A DNA stretch of 13,168 bases, taken from Fusobacteriota bacterium (GTDB lineage Bacteria; Fusobacteriota; Fusobacteriia; JAPLKR01). Where the stretch lies: positions 3,363 through 16,530 of the forward strand of contig JAPLKR010000030.1 of the NCBI GenBank assembly GCA_026387965.1, in the 5' to 3' direction. Made by a program: the position numbers and the translations under genes. Below are positions 7,309 through 13,071 of this stretch, one piece after another. Positions within the stretch are counted from its first letter, which is position 1. Each line of letters opens with the position of its first letter. Below the pieces are notes generated by a model. It was not told the origin of the DNA. It did not search any database and worked only from the letters and a program-made list of their open reading frames with translations.

Positions 7309-7734
7309 ATGGGAAGTTGGCAGCTTTGGGCAGTGTTGTCGGCAATTTTTGCTGCATTGACAGCAATTTTTGCCAAAATTGGTGTCAGTGAAATTAATTC
7401 GAATTTAGCGACATTTATTAGGACACTGGTAGTAGTGGTAATTTTGATCGGAATACTTTTATGTACGAAGCAATTTAATTTAAATGAAATACTACATATA
7501 AAATCTAAAACATTTTTATTTTTAATACTTTCGGGTATTGGAACAGGCGCTTCATGGATATGTTATTTTTACGCACTTAAAATTGGTGAGGCCGCTAAAG
7601 TGGCCCCAGTGGATAAACTAAGCGTTGTATTTGTCGCGATATTTGGGGTACTTTTTTTAGGTGAAACGCTCAATATCATTAATTGGATTGGTATTATTTT
7701 TATCGTTCTCGGAGTAATACTGACATTATTTTAA
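7309..7734 (+). CDS. Half-size EamA-domain membrane protein
   Basis: 141 residues with a single EamA domain and five hydrophobic segments (about 5-25, 33-52, 68-90, 99-117 and 122-141). The family signature is APVDKLSVVFVAIFGVLFLGE (99-119), ending in GETL. Normal DMT exporters have two such domains (about 290 residues); half-size members such as this act as dimers, as in the small multidrug resistance group. It starts 19 bases after the permease stop with an AGAGGG site and shares its transcript. A bidirectional terminator follows the stop directly. Substrate unknown. Confidence 0.88.
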   Translation: MGSWQLWAVLSAIFAALTAIFAKIGVSEINSNLATFIRTLVVVVILIGILLCTKQFNLNEILHIKSKTFLFLILSGIGTGASWICYFYALKIGEAAKVAPVDKLSVVFVAIFGVLFLGETLNIINWIGIIFIVLGVILTLF

Positions 7735-7738
7735 AGAA

Positions 7739-7774
7739 AAAAGAGCTCTTCCTTAAAGCGAGGAGAGCTCTTTT
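7739..7774. terminator. Bidirectional terminator between the ABC/EamA operon and the convergent EamA gene
   Basis: AAAAGAGCTCT (7739-7749) pairs with AGAGCTCTTTT (7764-7774). CCT/AGG extends the stem past a single bulged T at 7750, and the loop is TAAAGCG. T runs follow on both strands. The right arm lies inside the last codons and stop of the minus-strand gene, so the two genes are only 18 bases apart. Confidence 0.85.
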
Positions 7775-8616
7775 GCTTTATGAATTTTAATGGATACCAT
7801 CGTAGCCCAAAGTGCACAGAGTAGAATGATTGCTCCTCCGATTACAATTCTAAAATTAGGGATTTCATGAAGTAAAATAATGGCTAAAATAATTCCATAT
7901 ACTGGCTCAAGTGTCAGAACAATATTGGCTTTTTGTGCCGATACACTTTTGAGACCACTAATGAATAAGGTATTGGCCCCACCTGTGAAAACAACCCCTA
8001 AGATGATAAGCATCATCCATTCGTAGGGCGTTGCAGTCACAATATCTTTTACTGCAAATGGAAGAGTAATGAGCCCTGCGGCCAAGAATTGATAAAAACA
8101 GACGACGGTTGTAGGGTATTTTGAAACAAAGCTTCGACATTGAATGGTAACAAGTGCTGTGACAAATGCAGAAAGGACACCGAGTAAAAGGCCTAAAGTA
8201 TTGGCATTTTTCAAACTAAAATGTGGTGCAACTAAAAAAGCACCAAAGAAGGTGATAATGGCAATTAAAATATCAATTTTAACAATTTTTTCTTTAAAGA
8301 ACAGAGGTTCTAAAAATGTTGTAAAAATAGTCACCGTAGCATAGGCGATAAGCCCAATTGAAACAGAAGAGATTTTAATTGACTCAAAAAAGCAGTACCA
8401 AGTAATGGCAAGGAGTATACCAGAAAAAATAATATTTCTAAAATCTTTTTTACTTTCAATTTTAAAAGGAACTTTCCAGTAAGCCATACAAAGCCAAAGA
8501 AAAGGAAGTGCCCAAAAACAGCGCATACAGACGATTCCAATGGCGGAAGTACCCAGAAATTTTGCAAAAAGCCCTGTAATACCGAACATTAATACTGAAA
8601 TATGAATTTTTTTCAT
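7753..8616 (-). CDS. EamA/DMT superfamily transporter
   Basis: 287 residues, ten hydrophobic segments, two EamA domains. Each domain carries the hallmark LEP motif at its end: FLEPLFFKEKI (101-111) and TLEPVYGIILAIILLHEIP (235-252), the latter being the classic EamA C-terminal signature. Such proteins export amino acids or small metabolites across the inner membrane. The ATG at 8616 has GAGG 6 bases upstream. The gene stands alone, convergent with the ABC operon, behind its own extended -10 promoter and a structured leader. It is not a close copy of the half-size EamA protein on the other strand. Confidence 0.92.
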   Translation of the reverse strand: MKKIHISVLMFGITGLFAKFLGTSAIGIVCMRCFWALPFLWLCMAYWKVPFKIESKKDFRNIIFSGILLAITWYCFFESIKISSVSIGLIAYATVTIFTTFLEPLFFKEKIVKIDILIAIITFFGAFLVAPHFSLKNANTLGLLLGVLSAFVTALVTIQCRSFVSKYPTTVVCFYQFLAAGLITLPFAVKDIVTATPYEWMMLIILGVVFTGGANTLFISGLKSVSAQKANIVLTLEPVYGIILAIILLHEIPNFRIVIGGAIILLCALWATMVSIKIHKAKELSSL

Positions 8617-8710
8617 AAATTACCTCAACTTACTTAATGGGAATTGCCAAAGGTAAGTTAGCCGCGGATTAATCGACAAATACAAAGTGGCTAACTTATA
8701 AAGCTACTTG
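8617..8710 (-). promoter_or_regulatory. Structured leader RNA, candidate riboswitch of the EamA gene
   Basis: The minus-strand leader of about 94 nt begins near 8710. Arm a, AAGTTAGCC (8697-8689), pairs perfectly with arm b, GGCTAACTT (8663-8655). An outer stem CCAAG (8711-8707)/TTTGG (8651-8647) can close it. The end of b, AACTTAC (8659-8653), also pairs perfectly with arm c, GTAAGTT (8633-8627), which adjoins the GAGG site (8626-8623). Pairing a:b frees the ribosome site and b:c tends to block it. This is the layout of a translational switch. The sequence does not match the riboswitch consensuses I know (preQ1-I/II, SAM, TPP, guanidine, purine, c-di-GMP). Confidence 0.55.
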
Positions 8711-8716
8711 GTATCA

Positions 8717-8725
8717 ATTATATCA
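8717..8725 (-). promoter_or_regulatory. Extended -10 promoter of the EamA gene
   Basis: TGATATAAT on the minus strand: TGn (8725-8723) directly before a perfect TATAAT (8722-8717). No -35 at the right distance. The start near 8710 places the folded leader at the very 5' end of the mRNA. Confidence 0.6.
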
Positions 8726-8799
8726 TAAATTTAACAAATTATGAAACAATAAACAATAGTAAAATGACTTTACAATTTAGCGAGAAAAAGGTAAGATGA

Positions 8800-8808
8800 T
8801 GATATAGA
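8800..8808 (+). promoter_or_regulatory. Weak extended -10 promoter for the outer-membrane protein pair
   Basis: TGATATAGA has a TGn extension and a TATAGA box but no convincing -35 (TTTACA at 8769 is too far). The start would be near 8815, leaving a short leader with AGGAG at 8830-8834. Confidence 0.3.
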
Positions 8809-8839
8809 TATGTGAAAAAAATGTGACTTAGGAGTGATA

Positions 8840-9649
8840 ATGAGGAAAAGCTTAGTAATGTTAGCTGGACTAGGACTCTCTATAGGAGTTTTTGCGGCCA
8901 ACCAAGAGATTGATTTTGGCGTTTTTGCAAGTAGTAGTATGACAAGTTATGGAAATGGTAATTTTACAAATAATGGGAACCCAATGGGGGAGTATTTAGG
9001 GTATAAGGACTCAATTGATAAAGCAAGTTACGTTCATGGGCTGCTGAGCTATAGCGGTTATCAATCAAATACCAACGATGAAAGTTCTACTACATATCCA
9101 AGATCGGGACTTGCGAGGAATAATCAATTAAAAGTTTCAGCTATTTATGGCTATAATATACAAAAGGAACTGCTAATGCCAGTGCCAACTTATATAGAAT
9201 TAGGCGTTGGATATGGTAATTGGAATTTAGCTGCGCAAAGTGAGAACTATAATTACCCTTCACAAATAAATTTTAATTGGTTTTATGTACCGATTGGACT
9301 GAGTATTGTGAATAGTGTAGGTGGTACGACCTATACGTTAAAAGGGGGAGCTCTTGTAGAAGTGGGTGGCTTAGCAAATTATAATAGCTTTGTGTATTTT
9401 CCTACGAGTAGTTCAACAGGACAAAATATTGCCTCTAATTCGGTTAATTTAGACTTAACATTTGGCTATTATGCCAATTTTGAGACAGCTTATCAGTTAT
9501 CATCTAGTTGGATTTTGAAGTGGGATTTGTACTATATGAATACGCCACTTCAAACAACAGGAAATATGCAAGGAATTGATGGGTATACTTTAGGGACTTT
9601 TAATAATCAAAATGCCGGAGTGGCCTGTTCACTCGGATATCAATTCTAG
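8840..9649 (+). CDS. Outer-membrane beta-barrel protein (paralogue 1)
   Basis: 269 residues. ATG 8840 is 5 bases after AGGAG (8830-8834); the in-frame GTG at 8834 overlaps the SD and is rejected. The signal peptide MRKSLVMLAGLGLSIGVFAA is cut near A19/A20. The mature part is rich in S, N, Y and G with alternating hydrophobic/polar stretches, and ends SLGYQF. The final F is the usual C-terminal signal for beta-barrel assembly. It shares TYxxxGVGxxxW (117-128) and Y(V)PIG (149-153) with the next gene at exactly the same spacing, so the two are diverged tandem duplicates. No known porin family is recognised. It most likely sits in the outer membrane as a small barrel; the function is unknown. 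Confidence 0.75.
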   Translation: MRKSLVMLAGLGLSIGVFAANQEIDFGVFASSSMTSYGNGNFTNNGNPMGEYLGYKDSIDKASYVHGLLSYSGYQSNTNDESSTTYPRSGLARNNQLKVSAIYGYNIQKELLMPVPTYIELGVGYGNWNLAAQSENYNYPSQINFNWFYVPIGLSIVNSVGGTTYTLKGGALVEVGGLANYNSFVYFPTSSSTGQNIASNSVNLDLTFGYYANFETAYQLSSSWILKWDLYYMNTPLQTTGNMQGIDGYTLGTFNNQNAGVACSLGYQF

Positions 9650-9657
9650 GAGGCTAT

Positions 9658-10458
9658 GTGAAAAGAATTTTATTGCTTGTTTCTTTTGGGTTAACGTCGG
9701 TTGCGTTATTTGCCGGGAGTTTGAATAATACCATTAAAATTTACAGTGGTGGACAATTTATCAATTATCAAGAAGATATTGCCAGTCAAGAGAGTGGTGC
9801 ACTACCTAATTTTGGGATCTATGGAGAACATAATTTTTCAAAATATAGTAAAATAACGGGGGAATTTGACTATCAAAGCGGAAGCTTAACATATAATGGG
9901 ACAACACAAGACGGAAATACTGTTTGTATTAATTCTGCTAACCACAGTTTTTATACGGGATTTGTAACGTATCAAGTGAATATCAGTCCGATGTTTAGTA
10001 TTCCATTTCTCACCTATGCTTATATGGGGGTGGGTGAAAGTTTATGGCTGAGAGCGACCGATGCACAAAGTAGAATGGGTGATTATCAGGAAAATTACCG
10101 TTATATGTATCTGCCTATTGGAATGGATGTTACCATACCAGTTAATGAAAAATTAACACTGATTCCTCAAGTTGAAGTTGATTATATATTCAATGGTACG
10201 ATGACTGCCTTTCTGTCAAAATTTGGATCACCTTTTGTAGATAACACAGTTCAACTGGGTTCTAGTTATGGGTATAAACTCTCGATAGAAGGCGATTATG
10301 CTTTCAATGAGAGGCTGATGTTGTTTGCCAAGCCATACTATCAATTTATAAAACTTAACCAGAGTAATTATGTGAATTTTGGTGGTGGGTACTTCCGTGA
10401 ACCTTCAAGTGGAACCAATATATGGGGCGTACAAGCAGGTATTGGAATAAACTTTTAA
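9658..10458 (+). CDS. Outer-membrane beta-barrel protein (paralogue 2)
   Basis: 266 residues from GTG 9658. AGGAGG (9648-9653) overlaps the TAG stop of paralogue 1 and lies 4 bases before GTG, so translation is coupled. The signal peptide MKRILLLVSFGLTSVALFAG is cut after A19. The mature part shows alternating beta-strand patterns, for example KLTLIPQVEVDYIF and RLMLFAKPYYQFIKL, and ends GVQAGIGINF with the terminal F. TYxxxGVGxxxW (119-130) and Y(L)PIG (151-155) are shared with paralogue 1 without gaps. An ATG at 9656 is out of frame. The function is unknown; an outer-membrane location is inferred from the signal peptide and strand pattern. Confidence 0.75.
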   Translation: MKRILLLVSFGLTSVALFAGSLNNTIKIYSGGQFINYQEDIASQESGALPNFGIYGEHNFSKYSKITGEFDYQSGSLTYNGTTQDGNTVCINSANHSFYTGFVTYQVNISPMFSIPFLTYAYMGVGESLWLRATDAQSRMGDYQENYRYMYLPIGMDVTIPVNEKLTLIPQVEVDYIFNGTMTAFLSKFGSPFVDNTVQLGSSYGYKLSIEGDYAFNERLMLFAKPYYQFIKLNQSNYVNFGGGYFREPSSGTNIWGVQAGIGINF

Positions 10459-10484
10459 GGGCTATCGGTTCAAATAATATTAAG

Positions 10485-10514
10485 TTGATAAAAAATATGA
10501 ATTTAGAATATGAT
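10485..10514 (+). promoter_or_regulatory. Promoter of the small third outer-membrane protein
   Basis: TTGATA (10485-10490), 18-base spacer, TATGAT (10509-10514), each one mismatch from consensus. The start is near 10521, about 20 bases before the ATG. It lets this gene be made separately from the tandem pair upstream. Confidence 0.5.
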
Positions 10515-10540
10515 GCCGTATCAAATCGTTAGGAGGGATT

Positions 10541-11023
10541 ATGAAAAAAAATATTATACTTATCGTATCATGCTTCATGATATTTGCTAGCATGGGTTTT
10601 GCACGTGCGGGTGTCTCCCTTGATACATTTTACACACTTCCAGGTGTTTCACTAAAACTTGCTAACTATGAAATTGATAACAAGTATTCAGATTATATAA
10701 GTTTTGGAATTGGTTTCCCTTATGGAAAAGCGGAGTTGGGACAACAGTGGAAAATAGGCAACGCACCTTTTAGAATTGGAGTGGTGGAAGGGGCAGTGAC
10801 ATCTTTTATTTTACAAGGGTATTATATAGCGCCATCCCTGCAATATGATATTTCTAATAATTTTACTTTAAGCGCATATATTGGGGCGATGTATGCAAAC
10901 TCACCTTTTGGTGATGCTATTGGATCTGCTATTATCAATTCATTTACAGGAAGTAACCAAAACACTTCAATAAGTTATCAATGGCTTGGTGTGGGTGGAA
11001 TATCACTCTCGGGATATTTTTAA
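10541..11023 (+). CDS. Small secreted/outer-membrane protein, 160 residues
   Basis: The signal peptide MKKNIILIVSCFMIFASMGF is followed by ARAG, with cleavage near A24. The mature part of about 137 residues has short beta-like stretches (SDYISFGIGF, FRIGVVEGAV, SFILQGYYIAPSLQYDI, FTLSAYIGAMY) and ends GISLSGYF, again with a terminal F. The size would suit an eight-strand barrel. It shares no clear motif with the two larger barrels before it. AGGAGGG (10531-10537) precedes ATG by 3 bases. It has its own promoter and a terminator right after the stop. The family is not recognised. Confidence 0.7.
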   Translation: MKKNIILIVSCFMIFASMGFARAGVSLDTFYTLPGVSLKLANYEIDNKYSDYISFGIGFPYGKAELGQQWKIGNAPFRIGVVEGAVTSFILQGYYIAPSLQYDISNNFTLSAYIGAMYANSPFGDAIGSAIINSFTGSNQNTSISYQWLGVGGISLSGYF

Positions 11024-11029
11024 AATTAT

Positions 11030-11068
11030 AAATGACCTTGCATAGTTTATGCGAGGCCATTTATTTTT
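11030..11068. terminator. Bidirectional terminator
   Basis: AAATG-a-CCT-t-GCAT (11030-11043), loop AGTTT, ATGC-g-AGG-c-CATTT (11049-11062), then ATTTTT. One A/C mismatch and one T-G pair interrupt the stem. It serves the small outer-membrane gene on the plus strand and, in reverse, the nucleoside-hydrolase-like gene whose stop lies at 11069-11067. Confidence 0.8.
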
Positions 11069-11975
11069 ACTCTCTAAAGGTATTAATACAAAATTCGATT
11101 ATCTCATTGTGATTGATATCCGTGAGAAGTAGGCAGTTATTTTCTTTGCCAAGTATTTCGTGGAAATCAATAACAGTCTGCCCTAGTGTAAGTGCGCCAC
11201 ATGTTTCCACGGCGGCATAGCACTCTCTTTCGATGAACATATCAGGGCAGATAAGATACGCTAGTGCTGTAGCCCCATAAAGTGAGATGCCACCAAATTC
11301 CCAGTGGCTTTTTTCTTTTTCAAGTAACTTTTTACTCGCTTGAAATATGAGTTTTGAGTGGGTGGTATAAAAGTGCGCAAACTTATCAATTTCATAGGGA
11401 GAAAATATGGCTTTATGTATCACATCGAGACCACAGAGAACAATAGGAATCCCACACTCAAAGATAAAATTTGCACTATGGCTATCTTGGTGAATGGAGT
11501 ATTCTGATGATGGAGTAATATCTCCACCAATATAAGCACCTCCCGCTATAACAATTTTTTCGATACATGATTTTATTTCAGGGTATTTTTTAATAAGATT
11601 TGAATATTTATTCAAGTTTCCCGTTGCGACAAGAGTAATTTTTTCACTACTTGAGAGCAAAATATTTTTTAGAAAATCAAGACTGCTTTCATTTGTCTTG
11701 CGAAGCTGAATAGAGCCAGTATCGGCGATATTTTCAAAGACAGAGTGCGTGATGTAGGGAATATTAGAAACCGCATCAGAATAATCAATTGAAATTTCGG
11801 GTAAAGGGTGAAAATACGATAGGTATTTCTTACTTTCGATTTCAATATTTTCGTATGAATTAGAGAGTGTAGCACAGATAGCGATAAGATTAATTTCAGC
11901 TTTTTTGCTTGCGATACCAATCATGATTAAATCATCTAAATCCAAATAACAATCGATAATAACATGTTTCTTCAT
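11067..11975 (-). CDS. Nucleoside hydrolase-like protein with altered active site
   Basis: 302 residues, the normal family length. ATG 11975 has AAGGAG 4 bases upstream. Family blocks are recognisable: HVIIDCYLDLDDLIMIGIA (4-22) for the usual DxDxGxDD block; LVATGNLNKYSNL (115-127) for ATGPLTN; IVIAGGAYIGGDITPSSEYS (141-160) for MGGA..GN..P..EFN; IVLCGLDV; SLYGATALAYLICPDMF (231-247) for the HDPxAxAxxxxP block; and ALTLGQTVID (261-270). Canonical enzymes split nucleosides into base and ribose using bound calcium. Here the second Asp of the first block is Y10, the EFN Asn is S160 and the C-terminal His-Asp is Y233-G234, while D8, D14, D15 and E158 remain. It may bind rather than hydrolyse nucleosides, or act on something else. 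A decayed gene lies upstream in the same direction. Confidence 0.8.
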   Translation of the reverse strand: MKKHVIIDCYLDLDDLIMIGIASKKAEINLIAICATLSNSYENIEIESKKYLSYFHPLPEISIDYSDAVSNIPYITHSVFENIADTGSIQLRKTNESSLDFLKNILLSSSEKITLVATGNLNKYSNLIKKYPEIKSCIEKIVIAGGAYIGGDITPSSEYSIHQDSHSANFIFECGIPIVLCGLDVIHKAIFSPYEIDKFAHFYTTHSKLIFQASKKLLEKEKSHWEFGGISLYGATALAYLICPDMFIERECYAAVETCGALTLGQTVIDFHEILGKENNCLLLTDINHNEIIEFCINTFRE

Positions 11976-12010
11976 AAGACTCCTTAGAATTTAGTTAATA
12001 GTACTGCGAA

Positions 12011-12269
12011 TTATTCCTCGACCAGTTCAGTTTCTGCTGTCTCTTTCATAGGACTCGTTGCGCCAAAAAGGGCGTTAGCACCATTGAACTAACCCTACAA
12101 AATAATAAACCTCTTTTTGGATGTTTAATGTGCACACTATTGCGTCATTTATTTTGGAATAAGTAAGCTTTTGTACTATTATTCTTAGTATACGATTTTT
12201 TTCTAATAACGTCAAATCCGTCGACACTTGCCATGAGTTATCTGGACACCGTCTCGTTAGAAATATTCT
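12011..12269 (-). pseudogene. Frameshifted remnant of an unknown gene
   Basis: A minus-strand frame open for 64 codons (12269-12075) contains PDNSWQVSTDLTLLEKN and ends QKEVYYFVGLVQWC. In the next frame, from 12088, FNGANALFGATSPMKET continues to an acidic end AETELVEE and TAA at 12013-12011. Joining them at about 12085-12092 gives a protein-like passage YYFVGLV-NGANALFGA, so one base was probably gained or lost there. It lies 35 bases upstream of the nucleoside-hydrolase-like gene in the same direction, so it may once have shared its operon. Family not recognised. AT-rich DNA can give chance frames, so confidence is limited. Confidence 0.35.
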
Positions 12270-12325
12270 TTACATCTATAACTTCTTTCAAAATCAGTAA
12301 AAGTATAGATAGAGACCCTCTATAT

Positions 12326-12708
12326 AAAATTAAATTAATACTATTTTCGTCATTTGCGGGTAGCGATGTTATTGAAGTTTGTGGTATCATAATGATATTA
12401 CATGGAGTTGGGCAACGATTCGACCCAATTCTACAGCGGGCTATTTATATACTGAAGCAGAAACTAATTTCGGCTATATTTCTATTGGATTTGAAAAACA
12501 AGATGGCACCAAAATTGGCACTGCAGGGCTTTATGGGTATATTGATATTTTATACCCGAAGAGCTGGTACAATATGAATTTAAATGATGGATCTAACCCA
12601 CTTAATATTTTTGGTACGGAAGATGGACAGTATTCGGGGCAAGCGACGATATCAGAAACGGACAACGCGCAGCCTGACCAGAATATAGTAGATATTACAA
12701 TAGGCTAA
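12326..12708 (+). pseudogene. Frameshifted remnant of a small secreted protein
   Basis: From 12326 one frame reads KIKLILFSSFAGSDVIEV, which looks like the end of a signal peptide and a mature start. At about 12374-12382 the frame changes and the next frame reads WYHNDITWSWATIRPNSTAG and onward for 108 residues to TAA at 12708. This second part is rich in W, Y, N, G and T, with strand-like passages (TNFGYISIGFEKQDG, AGLYGYIDILY), and ends NIVDITIG. No start codon with an SD serves either frame. FAG-S-DVIEV resembles the FAG-QGF-DVQV start of the protein at 13072, suggesting related secreted proteins. The longer overlapping frame from 12233 is not protein-like after the shift. Family not recognised. 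Confidence 0.5.
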
Positions 12709-12780
12709 ATTATTATAGTGGTAACTCTAGGAAATAAAGTAATACACAAAAAACGATCAATGAGACTTATGCCAGGTTTA

Positions 12781-12969
12781 TTAAGTTTCAATCGGGTCAA
12801 ATACCCCTCCGCTTGCGGAGAGGTATTCATTTGAACAATATTGAACGCCTCTATCAGAGTGGGGAAATAAATTTTTAGTCTCTTTCAAATGCCCTAATGC
12901 CCGATTTAAAGTCTTTATAGTCAATTCTTTAGTCATGCGTGAGTCCATGACAAAGCTTATGATTGGAAT
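12781..12969 (-). mobile_element. IS3-family transposase (OrfB, integrase core) fragment
   Basis: A minus-strand frame open for 62 codons reads IISFVMDSRMTKELTIKTLN (4-22) and later LFPHSDRGVQYCSNEYLS (34-51). This is the classic DDE integrase-core region of IS3-group OrfB transposases: 'VGWxMxxRMTKELVxxAL' followed by the second catalytic Asp in HSDRGxQYxSxEY. It is cut off on both sides. The first catalytic Asp region should lie upstream (above 12970) but meets an in-frame stop there. After NEYLS the text (ASGGVFDPIET) no longer fits the family, and the third catalytic residue (Glu) is missing. No terminal inverted repeats were seen. It is a dead remnant. Confidence 0.85.
12801..12826. repeat. 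GC-rich palindrome at the broken end of the IS3 fragment
   Basis: ATACCCCTCCGC-TT-GCGGAGAGGTAT forms a 12-pair hairpin with one mismatch and a 2-base spacer. It is far more GC-rich than its surroundings and lies where the transposase reading stops matching the family. It could be a palindromic end of a small IS200/IS605-type or REP-like element inserted in the remnant. There is no T run, so it is not a good terminator. Confidence 0.55.
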
Positions 12970-13026
12970 TTATTCTGGTGATGTATTTTCTACACAATTC
13001 AATAAGGAACATGCACTCATGTCTGG

Positions 13027-13038
13027 TGTAATATTACA
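13027..13038. promoter_or_regulatory. Perfect 12-base palindrome upstream of the last gene
   Basis: TGTAATATTACA is a perfect 12-base palindrome 33 bases before the ATG at 13072. It could be an operator or overlap a -10 (TAATAT at 13029-13034), but AT-rich palindromes of this length arise by chance. Confidence 0.2.
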
Positions 13039-13071
13039 TAAAAATAAACTAATTTTGGAGGTAATTCACTA

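Larger units (their letters stand above)
11976..13071. other. 1.1-kb stretch of decayed coding remnants
   Basis: No intact gene is visible between the nucleoside-hydrolase-like gene and the secreted protein at 13072. What it holds are short open fragments in changing frames and on both strands: a minus-strand remnant (12011-12269), a plus-strand secreted-protein remnant (12326-12708), and an IS3-family transposase piece on the minus strand (12781-12969) with a GC-rich palindrome. The stretch ends in the leader of the next gene. I see no RNA genes, CRISPR or intact transposon ends. Confidence 0.7.

Noticed and set aside
8617-8710. Assignment of the EamA leader to the preQ1-II, SAM, TPP, guanidine or purine riboswitch class
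   Set aside because: None of the conserved core segments I know for these classes is present. Only the two alternative stems are supported.
8834-8839. GTG start for the first outer-membrane protein
   Set aside because: It overlaps the AGGAG site. The ATG at 8840 has proper spacing and starts a clean signal peptide.
10497-10532. 11-codon mini-ORF ending in the SD of the small outer-membrane gene
   Set aside because: It has no SD of its own and its ATG lies inside the promoter, before the transcript start.
12233-12577. 114-codon plus-strand frame as a real gene
   Set aside because: No SD, and no protein-like text except the short FAGSDVIEV passage. It overlaps the better frame after the shift and is treated as part of a pseudogene.
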